From Rodentibacter caecimuris (GTDB taxonomy: Bacteria; Pseudomonadota; Gammaproteobacteria; Enterobacterales; Pasteurellaceae): 64,000 nucleotides of DNA. Where the stretch lies: the NCBI RefSeq assembly GCF_024622045.1, contig NZ_JANKBP010000008.1; one strand, 5' to 3'. Made by a program: the position numbers and the translations under genes. The notes below the pieces were generated by a model that was given only the letters and a program-made list of their open reading frames with translations, did no database searches and had not been told where the DNA came from. Positions 23,968 to 34,054 of the stretch are shown piece after piece; within the stretch, counting starts at the first letter, position 1, and every line of letters starts with the position of its first letter.

Positions 23968-25596
23968 ATGAATAACAATACCCAATGGTGGAAAAACGGT
24001 GTTATCTACCAAATCTACCCAAAATCATTCCAAGATACGACAGGCAGTGGCACAGGCGATATTCAAGGTATCATTAAACGTTTGGACTATTTACAAACGC
24101 TCGGCATTGATGGCATTTGGATCACGCCTATGTATGTTTCTCCACAAATTGATAACGGTTACGATATCGCCAATTACCGTGAAATTGACCCGAGCTACGG
24201 TACGATGACGGATTTCGAGCAACTGATCGCAGAAGCCCATAAACGCAATATTCGTGTTGTAATGGATATGGTATTTAATCATAGCTCGACATTCCACTGT
24301 TGGTTTGAAGAGGGAGAAAACCCACAAAGCGAATACCATGACTATTATATTTGGCGTGAAAAACCCACTAACTGGAAATCAAAATTTGGTGGTTCGGCAT
24401 GGAAATGGTCGGATAAAGCGCAAAAATATTATTTGCATTTATTCGCCCCCGAGCAGGCGGATTTAAATTGGGAAAATCCCAAAGTGCGGTCAGAATTGTT
24501 TGAAATTTGCCGCTTTTGGGCAGAAAAAGGCATTGACGGATTACGTTTGGATGTGGTGAATTTGATTTCTAAACCTGAACATTTTGAAGATGATTTCGAG
24601 GGAGATGGTCGCCGTTTCTATACCGATGGACATAAGATCCACGAATATTTACAAATGCTCAACCAAAACGCTCTCACGCCTTACGGCTTGATGAGTGTAG
24701 GTGAAATGTCCTCCACCTGCCTTGAACATTGCCAACGTTATGCAAATTTAAATGGCACGGAATTGTCTATGACGTTCAATTTTCATCACCTCAAAGTGGA
24801 TTACCCGAACGGTGCAAAATGGACATACGCCAAGCCTGATTTTGTCGAACTAAAATCAATTTTCAACTATTGGCAACAGGGAATGCACGGCAGAGCGTGG
24901 AATGCGCTATTTTGGTGCAACCACGATCAGCCCCGCATTGTTTCACGTTTTGGCGACGAGAGCGAACTGCGCACCACATCTGCCAAAATGTTAGCTATGT
25001 TACTTCACGGAATGCAGGGCACGCCCTATATTTACCAAGGCGAAGAGATTGGCATGACAAACCCGAATTTCACGACGATTGAAGCATATCGCGATGTGGA
25101 AAGTTTAAATGCGTATGAGGAACTGAAAGAAAAAGGCGTGAATGACAACCTGATTATTAAAATTCTGGCACAAAAATCCCGTGATAATTCCCGCACGCCG
25201 GTACAATGGGACGAGAGTGAAAATGCCGGTTTTTCTACCGCCCAACCTTGGATCGATGTGGCACGCAACTATACTGAAATCAATGTAGAAAAAGCATTAA
25301 CGGATAAGCACTCGGTGTTTTACACCTACCAAAGCTTAATTAAACTTCGTAAGGAATTACCAATTTTAACCGAGGGCAATTACACCGATTTACTCCCGAA
25401 TCACCCGTCCGTTTGGGCATATCAACGTCAAGCTAACGAACAAACCCTCACTGTGTTGGCAAATTTGAGCCATCAACCGCAATCTGTTGAGTTAAATGTG
25501 AAAGGCGAGGTATTAATGAATAACTATGATGAGTTGTCATTAGAAGAAAATAAAGTGCTATTAATGCCTTATCAGAGCATCTATTTGTTGGCTTAA
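23968..25596 (+). CDS. treC: Trehalose-6-phosphate hydrolase
   Basis: A 542-residue GH13 alpha-amylase-family enzyme that splits trehalose-6-phosphate into glucose and glucose-6-phosphate in the cytoplasm. Family motifs in order: MDMVFNHSS (region I), GLRLDVVNL with the nucleophile Asp (region II), VGEMSS with the acid Glu (region III), and FWCNHDQPRIVSRFGD (region IV). The start at 23968 (MNNNTQWWKNGVIYQIYP) is the family start; an upstream in-frame codon would add 22 unmatched residues. 138 bp after treB. Confidence 0.95.
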   Translation: MNNNTQWWKNGVIYQIYPKSFQDTTGSGTGDIQGIIKRLDYLQTLGIDGIWITPMYVSPQIDNGYDIANYREIDPSYGTMTDFEQLIAEAHKRNIRVVMDMVFNHSSTFHCWFEEGENPQSEYHDYYIWREKPTNWKSKFGGSAWKWSDKAQKYYLHLFAPEQADLNWENPKVRSELFEICRFWAEKGIDGLRLDVVNLISKPEHFEDDFEGDGRRFYTDGHKIHEYLQMLNQNALTPYGLMSVGEMSSTCLEHCQRYANLNGTELSMTFNFHHLKVDYPNGAKWTYAKPDFVELKSIFNYWQQGMHGRAWNALFWCNHDQPRIVSRFGDESELRTTSAKMLAMLLHGMQGTPYIYQGEEIGMTNPNFTTIEAYRDVESLNAYEELKEKGVNDNLIIKILAQKSRDNSRTPVQWDESENAGFSTAQPWIDVARNYTEINVEKALTDKHSVFYTYQSLIKLRKELPILTEGNYTDLLPNHPSVWAYQRQANEQTLTVLANLSHQPQSVELNVKGEVLMNNYDELSLEENKVLLMPYQSIYLLA

Positions 25597-25672
25597 TATC
25601 ATCGGCGGTGGTTTTCTCAGTGAGATATGCTAGTATTTCAAACCATCGCTCATTAACCAAAATAAGGAGAAT

Positions 25673-26173
25673 ATGATGATCGTAACCAGTTCTGCCATCA
25701 AAAATGGGGTATTTGAAGACAAATACGGCAAACGTGGAACCCAATTTAGCCCAAACGGTATGCCTACCTATTCCATTCCCTTTGAAATTAAAAGTGCGCC
25801 GGAAGGTACAAAATCTTTCGCCGTGGTACTTGAAGATAAAGACGCGATTACCGCAAGCGGATTTGTTTGGATTCACTGGTTAATCGCCAATCTTGAACGC
25901 ACAAGTGTGCAAGAAAACGAAAGCCAAACCGCAACGGATTATGTACAAGGTGCGAATTCTTGGGCAAGTGTGTTAGGCAAATTTGAACTTGATGAGGCCT
26001 CCGCTTACGGTGGTATGGCTCCCCCGAATTGTTTACATCGTTATGAGTTGATTGTGTATGCCCTCGATACCAAACTCGATGTTAAACCGGGTTTTCGTTT
26101 CAATGATCTTCATTTTGCCATGCAAGGTCATATTTTAGAGCAAGCGGTTGTGATGGGAACTTATGATGTTTAG
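25673..26173 (+). CDS. PEBP / YbhB-YbcL family protein
   Basis: A 166-residue phosphatidylethanolamine-binding-protein (Raf kinase inhibitor-like) family member. Markers: FAVVLEDKDA, FVWIHWLIANL (the DPD/HWxxxNI region), YGGMAPPNCLHRYELIVYALD (GPxPPxGxHRY box). No signal peptide, so cytoplasmic, like E. coli YbhB. Biological role in bacteria is not settled. Two ATG codons stand together; GGAGAAT precedes the first. Confidence 0.9.
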   Translation: MMIVTSSAIKNGVFEDKYGKRGTQFSPNGMPTYSIPFEIKSAPEGTKSFAVVLEDKDAITASGFVWIHWLIANLERTSVQENESQTATDYVQGANSWASVLGKFELDEASAYGGMAPPNCLHRYELIVYALDTKLDVKPGFRFNDLHFAMQGHILEQAVVMGTYDV

Positions 26174-26186
26174 CCGACGATAAACT

Positions 26187-26218
26187 AAAAAGAGCGGTCA
26201 ATTTGACCGCTCTTTTTT
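26187..26218. terminator. Bidirectional terminator, PEBP gene / rng
   Basis: AAAAAGAGCGGTCAA with TTGACCGCTCTTTTTT, an uptake-like (AGAGCGGTC) inverted pair between convergent genes. Confidence 0.92.
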
Positions 26219-26235
26219 AACTTGATCCTAGCTTA

Positions 26236-27711
26236 CTACATCACCACAACATCAAACTGCTCTTGGTTATAAAACGGCTCGGTTTTCACCTGAACACGTT
26301 TACCGATAAACATTTCCACTTCAGGAAGCAGCCCGTGAGATTCTTCATTAATGAGATATCCCGCAACAGCAGGAGACGCATATACCACAAATTGCTCGCT
26401 GCTGAATAAATGATAAACACGAATAATTTCCCGCATAATCTCATAGCACACGGTTTCCACGGTTTTCACATGACCGCGACCGCGACATACCGAACATTCA
26501 TCACATAAAATATGTTCCAGACTTTCACGGGTTCGTTTACGCGTCATTTCCACCAAACCAAGTTGGGTAAAGCCGTTTACATTGGTCTTCACCCGATCCT
26601 TAGCCAAAGCATCCTGTAATGATTCCAACACTCGATTTTGATGATCTTCCAGCTGCATATCAATAAAATCAATAATGATAATACCGCCAAGATTACGTAG
26701 CTGAAGTTGCTGAGCAATGGTTTTTGTTGCCTCAATATTGGTGTTGAAAATGGTTTCTTCTAAATTTCGATGACCCACAAATGCACCGGTATTAATGTCA
26801 ATAGTGGTCATCGCCTCCGTTTGCTCAATAATTAAATAACCGCCGGATTTTAAATTAACACGTTTATCCAAGGCTTGCTGAATGCTACTTTCCACAGCAT
26901 ACACATCAAAGAGCGGTTGATTTCCCGTATAAAGTACAAGTTTATCACTTAATTCAGGCATAAATTCATCGGTAAACTCCTTTACTTCGTTAAAGCAAAT
27001 GTTGGAATCAATACGAATTTTTTCTAATCTTGTACCGATAAAATCACGCAAAATACGCTGCGGTAATGCCGGCTCACCATAAATTTTTGAACGGGTTGGA
27101 TATTTACTTTTACGCTCTAATACCTTGCGCCATAAACGTTTGAGAAATTCCGCATCTTGGCGGAGTTCTTCCTCTGTCGCCCCTTCGGTCGCTGTGCGAA
27201 TAATAAACCCGCCCAATTCATCGCAGAAGGGTTCCACCAACGCTTTTAAGCGGCAACGCTCTTCTTCACTTTCAATACGTTGTGAAACGCCTACATGACT
27301 GTTTTCCGGCATAAACACTAGGTAGCGGGAAGGTAATGTAATATCGGTAGTTAAGCGCGCGCCTTTTGTGCCTAGCGGATCTTTTACCACTTGAACCACA
27401 ATATCCTGCCCTTCACGTACCAGTTCCGAAATACTCTTTACTTTAAACTGTTTCTGCTCATTTTCATCCACACATTCAGTATGAGATACAATATCGGAAG
27501 CATGTAAAAAAGCCGCTTTTTCCAAACCGATATCCACAAATGCGGACTGCATTCCGGGTAATACGCGCGTAACCCGCCCTTTATAAATATTCCCTACGAT
27601 ACCGCGCTTTGCCTGGCGTTCAATATGGACTTCTTTTAATACGCCCATTTCCACTAATGCAATACGCGTTTCATTGGGGGTTACATTCATCAATAACTCT
27701 ACGGCATCCAT
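26236..27711 (-). CDS. rng: Ribonuclease G
   Basis: A 491-residue RNase E/G family endoribonuclease that matures the 5' end of 16S rRNA and degrades some mRNAs. S1-like RNA-binding region at residues about 38-120 (VGNIYKGRVTRVLPGMQSAFVDIG), catalytic DNase I-like region with TIDINTG and IIIIDFIDM (metal-binding Asp), and the zinc-link CDECSVCRGRGH near residue 400. It lacks the long C-terminal scaffold of RNase E, so RNase G. Length as in E. coli (489). Confidence 0.95.
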   Translation of the reverse strand: MDAVELLMNVTPNETRIALVEMGVLKEVHIERQAKRGIVGNIYKGRVTRVLPGMQSAFVDIGLEKAAFLHASDIVSHTECVDENEQKQFKVKSISELVREGQDIVVQVVKDPLGTKGARLTTDITLPSRYLVFMPENSHVGVSQRIESEEERCRLKALVEPFCDELGGFIIRTATEGATEEELRQDAEFLKRLWRKVLERKSKYPTRSKIYGEPALPQRILRDFIGTRLEKIRIDSNICFNEVKEFTDEFMPELSDKLVLYTGNQPLFDVYAVESSIQQALDKRVNLKSGGYLIIEQTEAMTTIDINTGAFVGHRNLEETIFNTNIEATKTIAQQLQLRNLGGIIIIDFIDMQLEDHQNRVLESLQDALAKDRVKTNVNGFTQLGLVEMTRKRTRESLEHILCDECSVCRGRGHVKTVETVCYEIMREIIRVYHLFSSEQFVVYASPAVAGYLINEESHGLLPEVEMFIGKRVQVKTEPFYNQEQFDVVVM

Positions 27712-27842
27712 TATTTCTTGTCTCTGAATCTTATTTTCACAAATAGAATAATAAATCTAAATAAGGTAGAATGCGAGCTTTCTTAGATCCTCAATACCTT
27801 TTCTAGGATTATTTTGCGCTAAAAAGCCCGTAAGGAACCAAA

Positions 27843-28808
27843 ATGATCGATTTTCGCCCATTTTATCAACAAATCGCGACAAGCCCATTATCCGATTGGT
27901 TGGATACCCTCCCCCTTCAACTCAAAGCGTGGGAAAAACAAACCCATGGTGACTATGAAAAATGGTCAAAAGTCGTGGATTTTCTGCCTGATTTACATGC
28001 TGAGAGGATTGACCTCAAAAATGCAGTGAAATCCGACCGCACTTCTCCGCTCTCAGAAGGTGAAAAACAACGCGTCATTCACCATTTAAAACAGCTCATG
28101 CCTTGGCGGAAAGGGCCTTATCATTTATTCGGTATTCATGTGGATTGCGAATGGCGTTCCGATTTTAAATGGGATCGTCTTCTCCCACATCTTGCCCCAT
28201 TAAAAGATCGCACTATTTTAGATGTGGGCTGCGGTAGCGGTTATCATATGTGGCGTATGCTGGGTGAGGGAGCAAAAATGGTGGTAGGCATTGATCCTAC
28301 CGAACTTTTTCTCTGCCAGTTTGAAGCCGTACGTAAATTATTAAACAACGATCGGCGCGTAAACCTTATTCCGCTAGGCATAGAACAAATGCAGCCTCTT
28401 GCCGCTTTTGACACGGTTTTTTCCATGGGCGTACTTTATCATAGAAAATCGCCCTTGGACCATCTGACCCAGCTAAAAAATCAGCTGAAAAAAGATGGAG
28501 AATTAGTGCTGGAAACCCTAGTCATTGATGGCGATGTCAATAGCGTTCTCGTACCGACCAATCGCTACGCAAAAATGAAAAACGTATATTTTATTCCGTC
28601 CGTTCACGCCTTAATAAACTGGTTGGAAAAAGCGGGTTTTACCAACGTTCGCTGTGTGGACGTTGCCATTACAACACTGGAAGAACAACGTAAAACCGAT
28701 TGGCTGGAAAATGAAAGCCTCATTGATTTTTTAGATCCGAATGATCACAGTAAAACAATTGAGGGCTACCCTGCACCTAAAAGAGCGGTCATTTTGGCGA
28801 ATAAATAA
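27843..28808 (+). CDS. cmoB: tRNA U34 carboxymethyltransferase
   Basis: A 321-residue CmoB, which transfers the carboxymethyl group of carboxy-S-adenosylmethionine to 5-hydroxyuridine at position 34 of certain tRNAs. Strong family blocks: GPYHLFGIHVDCEWRSDFKW, TILDVGCGSGYHMWRMLG (motif I), and SMGVLYHRKSPLDHL. Full length. Its usual partner cmoA is not adjacent. Ends in a paired uptake-sequence terminator. Confidence 0.95.
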   Translation: MIDFRPFYQQIATSPLSDWLDTLPLQLKAWEKQTHGDYEKWSKVVDFLPDLHAERIDLKNAVKSDRTSPLSEGEKQRVIHHLKQLMPWRKGPYHLFGIHVDCEWRSDFKWDRLLPHLAPLKDRTILDVGCGSGYHMWRMLGEGAKMVVGIDPTELFLCQFEAVRKLLNNDRRVNLIPLGIEQMQPLAAFDTVFSMGVLYHRKSPLDHLTQLKNQLKKDGELVLETLVIDGDVNSVLVPTNRYAKMKNVYFIPSVHALINWLEKAGFTNVRCVDVAITTLEEQRKTDWLENESLIDFLDPNDHSKTIEGYPAPKRAVILANK

Positions 28809-28812
28809 AACA

Positions 28813-28843
28813 AAAAAGTGCGGTTAAAATTAACCGCACTTTT
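28813..28843. terminator. Paired uptake-sequence terminator, cmoB / maeB
   Basis: AAAAAAGTGCGGTTAA with TTAACCGCACTTTT, near-perfect 13-bp stem between convergent genes. Confidence 0.92.
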
Positions 28844-28857
28844 CATGAATAAAACAG

Positions 28858-31128
28858 CTAATCTTGCTGTGCTTGTACCGCGGCGTAAGCAATCATATTA
28901 ATAATACGGCGAACGGAGGCTGATGGATTTAAAATATGGGCGGATTTATTTACCCCCATAAGGATAGGACCGACAGTCACCGCGGTTGTTGTACCACGTA
29001 GTAAGCTATAACTAATACGTGCTGCACTTAAATTCGGGAAAACCAACAAGTTTGCAGAACCTTTTAGCGGGCTATCCGGCATAATTTCCCGACGGTGAGC
29101 CTCATTCATCGCTAAATCACCACGAATTTCCCCATCGATCATCAAGTTAGGATCACGTGCTTTCACAATTTCCAAGACTTCACGCATCTTCGGTGCGCCT
29201 AATTCGTTAGATGAACCGTAATTTGAATGCGAAAGCAGTGCAACCGCAGGTTCGATCCCGAAACGATGCACTTCTTCTGCCGCCATTAGCGTAATTTCAG
29301 CCAGCTCTTCCGTATTCGGATCTAAGTTTACATGGGTGTCCGTTAAGAATACATTACCGGTCGGCAATACCAAACTCTGTAATGTTGCCGGAACTTTCAC
29401 GCCCTCTTTTAAACCGATAATATCTTGAATTGAGGCTAAATGTTTAGCGTAAGAACCGAATAAACCACATATCAAACCATCTGCATAACCAAGGCTAACT
29501 AAAACTGCGGCAAGTACGGTTGTATTTGAACGAGCGACACGTTTAGCAATCGCTTGGGTAATGCCTTTTCGTTTCGTTAATTCATAATAGTATTTCCAAC
29601 ATTCTTCATAGCGAGGGTTGTTTTCATTATTGATAATCTCAAAATCAACACCAGGTTGTAAGCGTAAACCAAGTTTTTTGATTTTTTCTTCAATAATACT
29701 TTCACGACCAATCAAAATCGGTTTCGCCAATCCCATAGAAACAACTTCTTGTGTAGCATGTAGCGCGTTCGTTTCTTCCCCTTCGGCAAGAATAATACGT
29801 TGCGGAGATTGTTTTGCCTGATTGAAAATCGGACGCATAAATAAACTGGTTTTATAAACAAACTGAGTGAGTTTTTCGGTATATTCAGCCCAATTTTCAA
29901 TAGGACGTGTTGCCACGCCGGATTCCATTGCTGCTTTTGCCACCGCCGGTGCGATACGAACAATTAAGCGAGGATCGAATGGGCGGGGAATCACATATTC
30001 CGGCCCAAATGTCACGCCTTTACCTCCATAGGCGGAAGTCACTACATCATTTTGTTCTTCAAGGGCAAGATCGGCGATCGCATAAACGGCCGCCCGCTTC
30101 ATTTCTTCATTAATTGCTGTCGCCCCAACATCCAAGGCTCCACGGAAAATAAACGGGAAACAAAGTACATTATTTACTTGATTCGGGTAGTCGGATCGAC
30201 CTGTACATACGATCGCATCAGGACGAACGGCTTTAGCTTCCGGCGGGGTAATTTCCGGATTAGGGTTAGCCAACGCAAGAATTATCGGATGCGCTGCCAT
30301 GGTTTTAACCATATCTTGTGTCAATGCCCCTGCGGCTGAACAACCAAGAAAAATATCCGCATTCGGAATGGCATCTGCCAACGTACGCCATCCGTTATCT
30401 GCAATCGCATAATCTTCTTTTGTTTGATCCATGCGATCACCTCGGTTTTTATATACCACACCTTTTGAATCGCAAATTGTGATATTTTCACGTTTCATTC
30501 CGAGGGAAAGTAATAAATTCAAACAAGCGATTGAAGCGGCACCCGCACCTGATGCAACAAGTCGTACCTCTTCAATTTTTTTGCCTATAATACGAAGTGA
30601 ATTAATAATTGCGGCGGCACTAATAATTGCCGTACCGTGTTGATCATCATGAAATACGGGAATATTCATTCGCTCACGTAATTTTTGCTCAATATAGAAA
30701 CATTCCGGTGCTTTGATATCTTCAAGGTTTACGCCGCCAAAAGTAGGCTCAAGAGAAGCGATAATATCCACTAATTTATCAGGATCATGTTCATTTACTT
30801 CAATATCAAATACGTTAATACCGGCAAACTTTTTAAACAATACCCCTTTTCCCTCCATAACGGGCTTGCCTGCAAGTGCGCCGATATTACCTAACCCCAA
30901 TACCGCCGTACCGTTTGAAATCACAGCCACTAAGTTTCCGCGCGCCGTATATTTGTAAGACGCCAAGGGATCTTTTTCAATTTCCAAACAAGGCTCCGCC
31001 ACACCGGGAGAATAAGCGAGGGCTAAATCGCGCTGGGTTGCCAATGATTTGGTCGGGGTAACTTCAATTTTTCCCGGAATAGGAAATTCGTGAAAATCCA
31101 ATGCTGCTTGGCGTAGTTGTTCGCTCAT
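28858..31128 (-). CDS. maeB: NADP-dependent malic enzyme (MaeB type)
   Basis: A 756-residue bifunctional-architecture malic enzyme converting malate to pyruvate and CO2 with NADP. N-terminal malic domain (residues 1 to about 430: SPGVAEPCLEIEKDP, FHDDQHGTAII, VASGAGAASIACLNLL for the cofactor) and a C-terminal phosphotransacetylase-like domain (ILAEGEETNALHAT..., SLVLPTGNVFLTDTHVN), regulatory in E. coli MaeB. The start is the ATG at 31128 (MSEQLRQAALDFHEFP); the longer frame back to 31236 has no family support. Confidence 0.95.
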   Translation of the reverse strand: MSEQLRQAALDFHEFPIPGKIEVTPTKSLATQRDLALAYSPGVAEPCLEIEKDPLASYKYTARGNLVAVISNGTAVLGLGNIGALAGKPVMEGKGVLFKKFAGINVFDIEVNEHDPDKLVDIIASLEPTFGGVNLEDIKAPECFYIEQKLRERMNIPVFHDDQHGTAIISAAAIINSLRIIGKKIEEVRLVASGAGAASIACLNLLLSLGMKRENITICDSKGVVYKNRGDRMDQTKEDYAIADNGWRTLADAIPNADIFLGCSAAGALTQDMVKTMAAHPIILALANPNPEITPPEAKAVRPDAIVCTGRSDYPNQVNNVLCFPFIFRGALDVGATAINEEMKRAAVYAIADLALEEQNDVVTSAYGGKGVTFGPEYVIPRPFDPRLIVRIAPAVAKAAMESGVATRPIENWAEYTEKLTQFVYKTSLFMRPIFNQAKQSPQRIILAEGEETNALHATQEVVSMGLAKPILIGRESIIEEKIKKLGLRLQPGVDFEIINNENNPRYEECWKYYYELTKRKGITQAIAKRVARSNTTVLAAVLVSLGYADGLICGLFGSYAKHLASIQDIIGLKEGVKVPATLQSLVLPTGNVFLTDTHVNLDPNTEELAEITLMAAEEVHRFGIEPAVALLSHSNYGSSNELGAPKMREVLEIVKARDPNLMIDGEIRGDLAMNEAHRREIMPDSPLKGSANLLVFPNLSAARISYSLLRGTTTAVTVGPILMGVNKSAHILNPSASVRRIINMIAYAAVQAQQD

Positions 31129-31294
31129 ATAAATACTCCATTGTGGTTGATACGGAACTTGGTTCGCACAGAACCAAATTGAAAAAACGGCTTGATTATA
31201 CTCCGTTTTCTTTTCCAAATTTGTGATGAACCGCAAATTTTCACAAATCTTTTACAAAAATTACAGGTTGAATTAATAGGTTAAAAAGAGTAGG

Positions 31295-31942
31295 ATGACG
31301 CAATCGGGAGACACTCTTTTGCTATCGAAAGTCAAATATGCAGTTAATCGGCTGCAAAGAAAATTCATTAATAATCAACTCAAATCACGCTTGAACAACC
31401 ATGGTATGACGGTTATCTCCGCCAACTGTGTCGGTGCGTTTATTTTGCATGATCTTGGTGAACCTTTTAACTCACCTTTTGTGAATCTTTATTTAAGCCC
31501 TAAAGACTTTATTCGTTATTTGCAAAATATCACCTTTTATCAACAGCAGCCCCTTGAGTTTATCGTCTCTGAAAAAACCTATCCGGTCGGTAAATTGGCA
31601 GACATTGAAATTCATTTCATGCATTATCACACTGAACAGGAAGCAAGAGAAAAATGGCAAATCCGCTCAGCTCGGATCAACCCCGATAATTTATTTATCA
31701 TCATGACAGATAAAGACGGCGCACAAGGTATTGATGATGAAAATCTTGTCGCCTTTGATCGGCTTCCGTTTAAAAATAAAGTGGTGTTTACCCATAAACC
31801 TTACCCGGAATTAGGCTCTGCCTTTTACATCAAAGGTTTTGAACAGCAAAACCAAGTGGGTGATTTATTCACGTTTTCCGGTTGGAATGGAATGAAATAT
31901 TACGATCAATTTGATTACGTCTCTTGGTTTAACCAAACTTAA
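31295..31942 (+). CDS. DUF1919 family protein
   Basis: A 215-residue protein of the DUF1919 type, by the segments ISANCVGAFILHDLG, NLYLSPKDFIRYLQN and a late FDRLPFKNKVVFTHK. Family members occur in surface polysaccharide gene clusters, and a role in exopolysaccharide or lipooligosaccharide decoration has been supposed; there are no such neighbours here, so no function is assigned. No signal or membrane segment. The start at 31295 has a GAGTAGG ribosome site. Confidence 0.75.
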   Translation: MTQSGDTLLLSKVKYAVNRLQRKFINNQLKSRLNNHGMTVISANCVGAFILHDLGEPFNSPFVNLYLSPKDFIRYLQNITFYQQQPLEFIVSEKTYPVGKLADIEIHFMHYHTEQEAREKWQIRSARINPDNLFIIMTDKDGAQGIDDENLVAFDRLPFKNKVVFTHKPYPELGSAFYIKGFEQQNQVGDLFTFSGWNGMKYYDQFDYVSWFNQT

Positions 31943-32049
31943 TTTATCATTATTCCTTAATCCCACGGGTGTTTTTTTATTTTTCTTTATCCTGCCGGCA
32001 GATTCAAATCGGTGTAAAACACCTCTAACTATTAAAAAAGAGAAATCTT

Positions 32050-32754
32050 ATGCGATTAGATAAATTTATAGCTGAAAATACCGGTTTAACCCGTTCTCAA
32101 GCCACCAAAGCCATTCGCCAAAGTGCGGTCAAAATTAACGGTAAAATTGAAAAAAACAGTGCACGTAAAATTTCAAAAGAAGACGAAATTTATTTTGAAG
32201 ATACCTTGCTCGCTTGGTTGGAAAGCGGTCAATATTTTATGTTGAATAAACCTCAGGGCTGTGTCTGTTCACATGACGACGGAGACTATCCCACAATTTA
32301 CCAATTCTTTGACTATCCTCTTGCAGAAAAATTACATAGTGCGGGGCGTTTAGATGCGGATACAAGTGGGCTTGTTTTACTCACCGACGACGGGCAATGG
32401 TCGCACCGTATCACCTATCCTAAGCATCATTGTGAAAAAACGTATTTGGTGACCCTTGCCGATCCTGTTGAAGCCCACTATACGCAGGCCTGTGAAGAAG
32501 GCATTTTATTACGCGGAGAAAAAACGCCGACTAAGCCTGCAAAACTTGAGATTTTAGATGATTACAATGTCAATCTCACCATTTCAGAAGGACGTTATCA
32601 CCAAGTAAAACGAATGTTTGCCGCGCTAGGTAACAAAGTTGTCGGGCTACACCGCTGGAAAATAGGTACAGTGGAATTAGACGAAAGTTTGGAAGAAGGT
32701 GAATACCGCCCACTCACACAAACAGAAATTAACAGTTTAAGTAAAATACTATGA
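32050..32754 (+). CDS. rsuA: 16S rRNA pseudouridine(516) synthase
   Basis: A 234-residue RsuA, making pseudouridine 516 of 16S rRNA. N-terminal S4-like domain (MRLDKFIAENTGLTRSQATK), catalytic motif AGRLDADTSGLVLLTDDG with the active Asp, and the C-terminal SEGRYHQVKRMFAALGNKV block. Start is preceded by AAAGAGAAATCTT. Overlaps bcr by 4 bp (ATGA), the same pairing found in E. coli. Confidence 0.96.
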   Translation: MRLDKFIAENTGLTRSQATKAIRQSAVKINGKIEKNSARKISKEDEIYFEDTLLAWLESGQYFMLNKPQGCVCSHDDGDYPTIYQFFDYPLAEKLHSAGRLDADTSGLVLLTDDGQWSHRITYPKHHCEKTYLVTLADPVEAHYTQACEEGILLRGEKTPTKPAKLEILDDYNVNLTISEGRYHQVKRMFAALGNKVVGLHRWKIGTVELDESLEEGEYRPLTQTEINSLSKIL

Positions 32755-33944
32755 AGCAAAATATAAAACCAACCTTTATTTTTATTATGACCCTCGGCAT
32801 TTTGTCTATGTTGCCGCCTTTTGGCGTCGATATGTATTTGCCGTCCTTTTTAGAAATTGCCAAAGATTTCAATATCAGCCCGGAACAAGTGCAACACACG
32901 CTTACCGCCTTTGCATACGGCATGGCATTCGGACAGTTATTTTGGGGGCCGTTCGGTGATAGTTTCGGACGCAAACCGATCATTTTGATCGGCGTGATTA
33001 TCAGCGCCATTGCCGCATTGATTTTGACCGAAATCAATTCTATCGGAAATTTCACCGCACTTCGTTTTATTCAAGGATTCTTCGGTGCAGCGCCGGTGGT
33101 GCTCTCCGGCGCATTGTTGCGCGATTTATTCAGTAAAAATGAATTATCAAAAGTGATATCCACTATCACACTAGTGTTTATGATTGCCCCTTTGGTTGCC
33201 CCAATTATCGGCGGTTACATCGTAAAATATTTCCACTGGCACGCTATTTTTTATGTCATTGCATTAATGGGCATATTATCGACATTGTTAGTATTTTTTA
33301 TTATTCCCGAAACCCATAAAAAAGAAAACCGTATTCCACTCCGTTTAAACATTATTGCCCGAAACTTTATGAGCCTATGGAAACAAAAACAAGTGTTAGG
33401 CTATATGTTTGCCGCCTCTTTCGGGTTTGGCGGTTTGTTTGCTTTCATTACTGCCGGTTCTATTGTGTATATCGGAATTTACGGTATTCCTGTCGATAAA
33501 TTCGGCTACTTCTTTATGCTGAATATTGCCATTATGACTTTCGCCTCTTTCCTAAACGGGCGATTTGTAATAAAAGTCGGGGCGGAAACCATGTTACGCA
33601 TTGGTATTGCGATTCAATTTTTATCGGGGGTTTGGCTTATACTGACCGCACTTTTTGATTTCGGCTTTTGGTCAATGGCGATAGGTGTAGCATTTTTTGT
33701 CGGACAAAATCCGCTAATATCCTCCAATGCTATGGCATCAATTTTAGAAAAATTCCCGACCATATCCGGTACCGCCAATTCCTTAGTAGGCAGTGTACGT
33801 TTTGCGACCGGAGCAGTCATTGGCAGCTTAGTCGCCACTATGAAAATGGATACCGCCGCGCCAATGCTGTTCACGATGGGCGCTTGTGTCGTCATTGCCG
33901 TATTCGCCTATTATTTTCTGACTTATCGAAATTTATCGCGATAA
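32751..33944 (+). CDS. bcr: Bcr/CflA family multidrug efflux transporter
   Basis: A 397-residue major facilitator superfamily exporter with twelve predicted membrane segments. The N-terminal signature (PPFGVDMYLPSFLEIAKDF), the QLFWGPFGDSFGRKPII motif A loop and the RFIQGFFGAAPVVLSGALLRDLF segment put it in the Bcr/CflA drug-resistance group (E. coli Bcr confers bicyclomycin resistance when overexpressed). Translationally coupled to rsuA. The actual substrate is not shown. Confidence 0.9.
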   Translation: MKQNIKPTFIFIMTLGILSMLPPFGVDMYLPSFLEIAKDFNISPEQVQHTLTAFAYGMAFGQLFWGPFGDSFGRKPIILIGVIISAIAALILTEINSIGNFTALRFIQGFFGAAPVVLSGALLRDLFSKNELSKVISTITLVFMIAPLVAPIIGGYIVKYFHWHAIFYVIALMGILSTLLVFFIIPETHKKENRIPLRLNIIARNFMSLWKQKQVLGYMFAASFGFGGLFAFITAGSIVYIGIYGIPVDKFGYFFMLNIAIMTFASFLNGRFVIKVGAETMLRIGIAIQFLSGVWLILTALFDFGFWSMAIGVAFFVGQNPLISSNAMASILEKFPTISGTANSLVGSVRFATGAVIGSLVATMKMDTAAPMLFTMGACVVIAVFAYYFLTYRNLSR

Positions 33945-33947
33945 AAA

Positions 33948-34053
33948 ATGCGGTCAATATTATTCACAAACTCACTTACTCGTTTGCTCACCCCTATCGG
34001 GGGTGTTGGCAAAGCCAACGCTCAAAAAACGTTGTTTTTTGTGACCGCACTTT
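33948..34053. repeat. Triple-hairpin element flanked by inverted uptake cores, bcr / alsT
   Basis: Between two convergent genes. Inner hairpins in a row: CACCCC/GGGGTG (33989-34005), TTGGC/GCCAA (34006-34018), CAAAAAAC/GTTTTTTG (34023-34041). Outer arms are ATGCGGTCA (33951-33959) and TGACCGCACTTT (34042-34053), an imperfect uptake-sequence pair. The ordinary uptake-pair terminator here looks split by a 75-80-bp structured insert. Terminator function is likely; the origin is unclear. Confidence 0.6.
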
Positions 34054-34054
34054 G

